Origin: Tetranychus cinnabarinus | Lineage: Eukaryota > Arthropoda > Arachnida > Trombidiformes > Tetranychidae | Direction of reading: 5' to 3' | Assembly: GCA_022266195.1 (NCBI GenBank) | Contig: WHVY01000007.1 | Coordinates: 434,001 to 498,000 of the forward strand | Length of the DNA stretch: 64,000 nt | Part shown: positions 59,681 to 64,000 of the stretch, one piece after another | Layout: the number at the start of each line of letters is the position of its first letter | Numbering within the stretch: the stretch's first letter is position 1 | Notes under the pieces: model-generated | The model's input: only the letters and a program-made list of their open reading frames with translations | What the model was told of the DNA's origin: nothing | Databases searched by the model: none | Program-made: the position numbers and the translations under genes

Positions 59681-61818
59681 GGTTTTTGTTGCTTAATTTG
59701 TTGATTCTTTTTGTTATCTCGCGGATTACCAGAAATTTGCCTTTGGCGTCTTTTAGGTGTTGTTTGTTCAATTACCTCCACAGGTTCAAAATACTTTTTT
59801 AATCGATTGATGTGAGCTCTCTTCAATTCACCTTTACCTCCAGGATTCTTTAAGACATAAGTGGTTTCACCTATTCGTTTTTCCACGATGTAAGGGCCTT
59901 TGAATAATGGAGAAAATTTGGTTTCTCTAAAATCATTTTTGAGAAGAACCGAATCACCTTTTTCAAAAACTTTAAAATCTTTATCTTGATCATGTTGAAA
60001 TTTTTGACTCTCTTTCGCTGTTTGAGCATGGTTCATGGCCATTTCTCGAATCGCTGGCCATTGTTCTTCGATGAAAGTAACATATTTATTTAGAGACATA
60101 GGTGGTGTTTTTTGATTATTTCTTTCAACAGCAACATCAATCGGAAGTTTAGGTTCTCGACCATACAACAAGTAAAATGGTGATGCTTTAGTACTTGTGT
60201 TATTAGAAGTGTTGTAAGCAAACGTTATCATAGGCAAGATAATGTGCCAATTTTCTTGATCTTTTACATAATGACTGATCATTTTACATAAGGTTTGGTT
60301 TGTTTTTTCAACAAGACCATTTGTTTGGGGATAGTAAGGAGAGGAGAGGAAATGTTCAGTTTTAAAGAAGAAATTCACCTCTTTAATTAGTTTAGAGATA
60401 AAATTTCTTCCTTGATCACTGATAATGATTTTGGGGCAACCATGTTGGGACATAATTTTTTCAATTAGGAATTTAGCAACTGTTGTGGATTTTTGATCAC
60501 TCGTTGCGCGTGTTTCAGCCCAGCGTGTGAAATAATCAGTTGCAACAATTATGTATTGTTTTCCCTTCGAAATGGGTAAAGGACCAACTAGATCAATTCC
60601 TAATTTTTCGAAAGGATGGGAAGTAGTTATTGATTGGAGAGGAGCTTCTAATTTAGCTGGTCCTTTCTTATTGGTCTGACAAATCGCACATCTTTTAACG
60701 TAGTCATTAATGTGAGTTGTCATTTTTGGCCAATAATATTTTGACGTTATTCTTTCATAAGTTTTCTGAAAACCTGAATGACCTGAAAGGACATCGTCGT
60801 GATGTGCTCTAATTATGTCTTGTCTACATTTTTGAGGAACAACTATGTTCCAACTTGTTTCGTAAGGTCTTTTAACGATTCGATAAACAATCCCTTCCTC
60901 AATTTTGTAACGATTTAATTTGCTTTGAGTTCTCAAAGGCTTTAATGCTTTGTTTTCGATTTCACACTTTAAACTCCTAATGTACGGATCATTTTCTTGT
61001 TCGAGTCTCATTTGATTATCAAATTTTACATTTTGCATGGTTAGGAAAGCAAACAATCTTTCATCATCATCTATTTCTATTTCTGCGTTATCTTCAATAT
61101 TTGGATAGCGAGATAAGGCATCACAATCTTTGTGATGTTTTCCTGATTTGTAGATAATTTTGAAAGTGAATTCTTGTAAAAGTAAAGAGTATCTTAATAA
61201 TCTAGGTGGAAGATTTTTCTTAGTTTTTAGAAAACAGAGACTACAGTGATCCGTAATGATTTCAAATTCAATCCCTTCAAGATAAGGTCTAAACTTATCT
61301 ATTGCATAAACTATCGCACAACATTCTTTATCACTAATAGCGTAATTCAATTCTGGTCCTCGAAGAAGTCGACTCGCAAACGCCACTGGTTTCCATTGTT
61401 TATCGTGTTCCTGTAAAATAATTGCACCAACACCATAATGACAAGCATCACAGCGTAGTTGGGTTAGTAATTCAGGGTCATAATGAACCAACAAAGGTGG
61501 ATTGATCATTTTATCCCGTAAAGTTTCAAATGCTGTTTGTTGTTCTTCCCCCCATTGAAAACCGATATTTTTCTTAGTTAAAGCAGTCAAAGGTCTGGCA
61601 AGAAGGGCAAATCCATTAATAAATTTTCTGAAGTAAGAACAGAGTGCTACAAAAGCTCTAACATCTGTTAAATTCAATGGAACTGGATAATTCTTGATTG
61701 CTTTCAATTTATTTTCATCAGGAAATTGTCCTTCTCTTGTTACCATATGACCTAGATAAAGTATCTGAGAACGTCCGAAGAAACATTTCGAAGGCTTGAG
61801 AGTCAAATTGGCTTTTCG
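59681..61818 (-). CDS. pol: Pol C-terminal part: end of RT, RNase H and integrase
   Basis: The frame starts after a stop inside RT and continues through the RT thumb (SKCFFGRSQILYLGH), RNase H (catalytic Asp near residue 120 of this frame in DACHYGVG, then Glu and Asp in SDKECCAIVYA and ITDH), and integrase. Integrase has an N-terminal zinc-binding region (HHDDVLSGHSG then CAICQ). Its core has Asp405, Asp464 and Glu500 with exactly 35 residues between the last two (DD35E), and its C-terminal part has a GPY/F-type module (FKGPYIV). All catalytic residues are present. Integrase inserts the cDNA copy into the genome, and RNase H removes the RNA template. The frame then runs on into env without a stop. 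Confidence 0.9.
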
Positions 61819-63342
61819 TTATCTTTCAAAAACGATTTTTAAGTGTTCTAAATGTTCCTCAAAGTTTTTAGAGAAAACAATAACATCATCAATATAAACT
61901 AGTACAAATTTATATTTTAATCCAGAAATGACTCTATCCATAAGCCTTTGAAAAGTTGCTGGTGCACAAGAAAGTCCAAATGGCATAACTACGAATTCAA
62001 AAAGACCGTTTTGCGTGATAAAAGCAGTTTTTTCTTGATCACTAGGATCCATAGCTATTTGATAATAACCACTCTTGAGATCCAAAAGACTGAAGTATTT
62101 TGAACCTTGTAAGCAATCTAGTGCTAACTGAATGTCTGGCAAAGGATAAACATCCTTTTTCGTGAGTTCGTTTAGTTTTCGATAGTCAACACAAAATCTT
62201 TTATCTCCTGTTTTTTTATCAACAATTACAATTGGTGAAGCCCAAGGTGAACTAGATTCAATAACGAAACCATCTTTGATTAATTCATTAATCATGGTAT
62301 CTGCTAATTCACGTTTACTTGGAGAAAGTCGGTAAGGTGGCTGATGAACTGGTGGGTTATTACCAGTGTCAATTTTGTGTTGAACTAAATGAGTTTTTCC
62401 TAATTTATCACCGGGAAAAGAGAAAACCGGTCGATAATCATTCAACAACATCATTAAACAAGCAGATTCGTTTTGTTGTAAAGATTCGTCGAGATTAAAT
62501 TTGTTTTCATTTTGAACAACATTAGCGATGATTGGTTGACGAGAAGTGGATTGAATTTCCGTTAGTTCATCTTCGCTTAGATCAGATTCATTCCAAGATT
62601 CAGGAAGTGAATCTTCATCATCATTATCGTAAATGGGATTAAGATGTTTAAATTTTTTGTAGCCAATCCAGGCTTTTCGATCTTTACAACCTATTTGTAT
62701 GTCAGCTTCACAGGAAATATCTTGTCCAAGTAGGACTTCAATATTTGCTGGTAAACTGTCAACAATCATTACTGTTGCTGCTACAGTTATTTTTTGTTTA
62801 TCATCTATCAATGTTAATTCTAAATCGGTTTGACCGATTGGTTGAATGGGAACGTTACAAGCTGTGTCAGTTCTAGGCCCTTGATATCGAGAGAAAGGTT
62901 GACCTATTCTGTTAACTACACTTCTAGTGATGATTGTGACATCAGAACCTGTGTCAACAAGAGCTTTAAATCGATTTTGTCGGATTTCAGCATCCATAAA
63001 AATCAATTTATTATCTTGAACATTATTTAGAAAATTGAAAAATAATCCGAGGCTAGTTTGTGTATCAACTACCCTTGCATTTTGCCATCTTCCTGTATTT
63101 TGTGTGTTGTTTTGAGGATTACTTTGATTACTTTGATTTGTGAAAGGATAATTGGTGCCGTTCATCTGATTGCTGTATTGGTAATTATTTCTTTGTGGTG
63201 GATTTCTATTTTGATTGTTACTTTGATAATTTCTCTGCCTTTCATCGTACAAACGTTTTCTACACTCTCTATATCTATGTCCTATTTTCTTACAATAATC
63301 ACAAGTGTTTGGAATGGGAGGAGGGGTCTGTTTGTAGTTTCT
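61819..63342 (-). pseudogene. pol: Nucleocapsid knuckle, protease and RT, ended by a premature stop
   Basis: The frame opens after a TAA at 63343-63345. It carries a CCHC zinc knuckle (C-x2-C-x4-H-x4-C, 63303-63262), an Asn/Gln-rich linker, an aspartic protease with LVDTGSDVT (DTG at about 62955-62947), and Ty3-type reverse transcriptase. RT shows LPDIQLALD, SLLDLKSGYYQI, MPFGLSCAPATFQ and the catalytic YIDD at 61896-61885. Shortly after YIDD the frame meets TAA (61821-61819), and the RT sequence continues in the same frame beyond it, so a single nonsense change has interrupted pol. Other catalytic residues look intact. The zinc knuckle is in this frame rather than in the gag frame, so a minus-one shift is needed to join it to the capsid. 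Confidence 0.85.
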
Positions 63343-64000
63343 TTAAGTGTCAATGAGGTTAATTTTTCTCCGATCGCCTCGACTGATTTCTTTAAATCGA
63401 TAACTATTCTTTCAATGTTAGACCTATCGACCATCTCCCTTTCTTTTTGAATTTCTTTATTCCTATTGTAAGTTTGTTGTGCTTTTTTACTTCTTGTAAG
63501 CAAATCTTGTACGGTTTCGAAATCAAATTGGTCCATGAATTGGACTAATTCAGGCAGCATTCCTCTTAAAATTGTTCTGATAATTTGTTTTTCTGGCATT
63601 TTCGCGTCATATCTTCTACAAAGATCTTTCATTTCCAAAATGTAGGCAACAACTGATTGACCAGGGAATTGTTTGTTTTCATAAATTCTCTCTTCTAACA
63701 TTGCTCTGTAGTCAGAAGAACAAAGGTCTTTCACCATTTTTTGTTTAAGCTCATAGTAATTACTCTCGTCACCATAAGAAGCGTACCATCTTCTTGTGGT
63801 ACCTTGTAAATACATGGGAAGACGTTTAAGTCTTGTTTTATCATCCCATCCTGTAGCTTTTGTTTCGAACTCATAATTCTCAAACCACTCAACTAAATCA
63901 CTAACTGTATCATCTAACATGGATATATTTGATGGTTTAACTTCAGTAATAGTTGTTAGAATCTGAGGAATTGGCTCAGGAGGGCTAGCATTATCGTTAT
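63282..64000 (-). CDS. gag: Gag capsid region, N-terminus beyond the window
   Basis: The frame is open from the window edge; the first in-window Met (63920) is internal, because the frame continues upstream to 64000. The sequence resembles Ty3/gypsy retrotransposon Gag capsid: WFENYEFETKATGWDD, LQGTTRRWYASYGDE, then YENKQFPGQSVVAYILEM and a helical, Lys/Glu-rich end. Gag forms the particle shell that packages the element RNA. The frame ends at 63282 and overlaps the protease frame by about 60 bases, in which the reading must move back one base. I see no canonical slippery heptamer in the overlap, so this could be an unusual recoding site or a small indel. Confidence 0.8.
   Translation of the reverse strand, partial: NDNASPPEPIPQILTTITEVKPSNISMLDDTVSDLVEWFENYEFETKATGWDDKTRLKRLPMYLQGTTRRWYASYGDESNYYELKQKMVKDLCSSDYRAMLEERIYENKQFPGQSVVAYILEMKDLCRRYDAKMPEKQIIRTILRGMLPELVQFMDQFDFETVQDLLTRSKKAQQTYNRNKEIQKEREMVDRSNIERIVIDLKKSVEAIGEKLTSLTLKETTNRPLLPFQTLVIIVRK

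Larger units (their letters stand above)
57340..64000 (-). mobile_element. Env-bearing Ty3/gypsy (errantivirus-type) retroelement, cut by the window edge
   Basis: Gag, protease, reverse transcriptase, RNase H, integrase and an envelope-like region follow each other on the minus strand, the Ty3/gypsy (Metaviridae) order; the envelope points to the errantivirus-like group. The 5' LTR, primer-binding site and start of gag lie beyond position 64000. Breaks seen are one in-frame stop inside reverse transcriptase (61819-61821) and a frame change between gag and protease that may be natural. The coding frames are otherwise well preserved, which suggests a fairly recent insertion. Confidence 0.9.

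Noticed and set aside
1..64000. CRISPR array, rRNA or bacterial operon structure
   Set aside because: No regularly spaced direct repeats, no rRNA-like conserved blocks and no closely packed genes; the sequence is eukaryotic in character.

Overview
The window reads as nuclear DNA of an arthropod, most likely a chelicerate such as a mite. It is AT-rich, with long gene-poor spacers full of GAT/TCA-type microsatellite tracts and purine or pyrimidine runs. The recognisable genes are of animal type: a DEG/ENaC sodium channel, a family-92 glycosyltransferase, a fragment of cytosolic isoleucyl-tRNA synthetase, a truncated UDP-glycosyltransferase of the kind abundant in mites, and an env-bearing Ty3/gypsy retroelement. 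The chelicerate assignment is inference from the UGT and ENaC families; no ribosomal or mitochondrial marker is present to prove it.

Layout. 1-8.1 kb is spacer holding a broken isoleucyl-tRNA synthetase fragment (about 1572-2130, minus). 8.17-9.66 kb is an intact single-exon DEG/ENaC-type channel (plus) with a likely 5'UTR splice acceptor just upstream. 9.7-31.9 kb is gene-poor; it contains a cluster of unrecognised coding-like minus-strand segments (19.4-20.05 kb), a 491-bp hAT-like miniature element with an 8-bp target duplication (20318-20808), and a fold-back repeat (23324-23783). 31.9-38.2 kb is a large imperfect inverted duplication (arms of about 2.6 and 1.9 kb) around a 1.8-kb spacer that carries a 219-bp TA-flanked miniature element. 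38.2-48.3 kb is spacer with two tRNA-promoter-like SINE candidates and one unrecognised coding-like exon. 48.35-50.30 kb is an intact GT92 gene (minus). 52.5-53.9 kb is a mariner-like element with a second inverted-repeat element nested inside it; the inner one carries a decayed small membrane-protein gene. 56.28-56.97 kb is a UGT gene missing its middle. From about 57.34 kb to beyond the right edge lies an env-containing Ty3/gypsy (errantivirus-type) element on the minus strand.

How the parts relate. There is no operon-like organisation. The two intact host genes, the channel and the glycosyltransferase, are unrelated single-copy loci about 39 kb apart. The retroelement sits a few hundred bases upstream of the UGT remnant and runs in the same direction. 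In the part visible, the retroelement is nearly complete: gag (N-terminus beyond the window), protease, reverse transcriptase with one in-frame stop, RNase H, integrase and an envelope-like region that continues in the same open frame as pol. Most of the remaining sequence shows no gene I can support.
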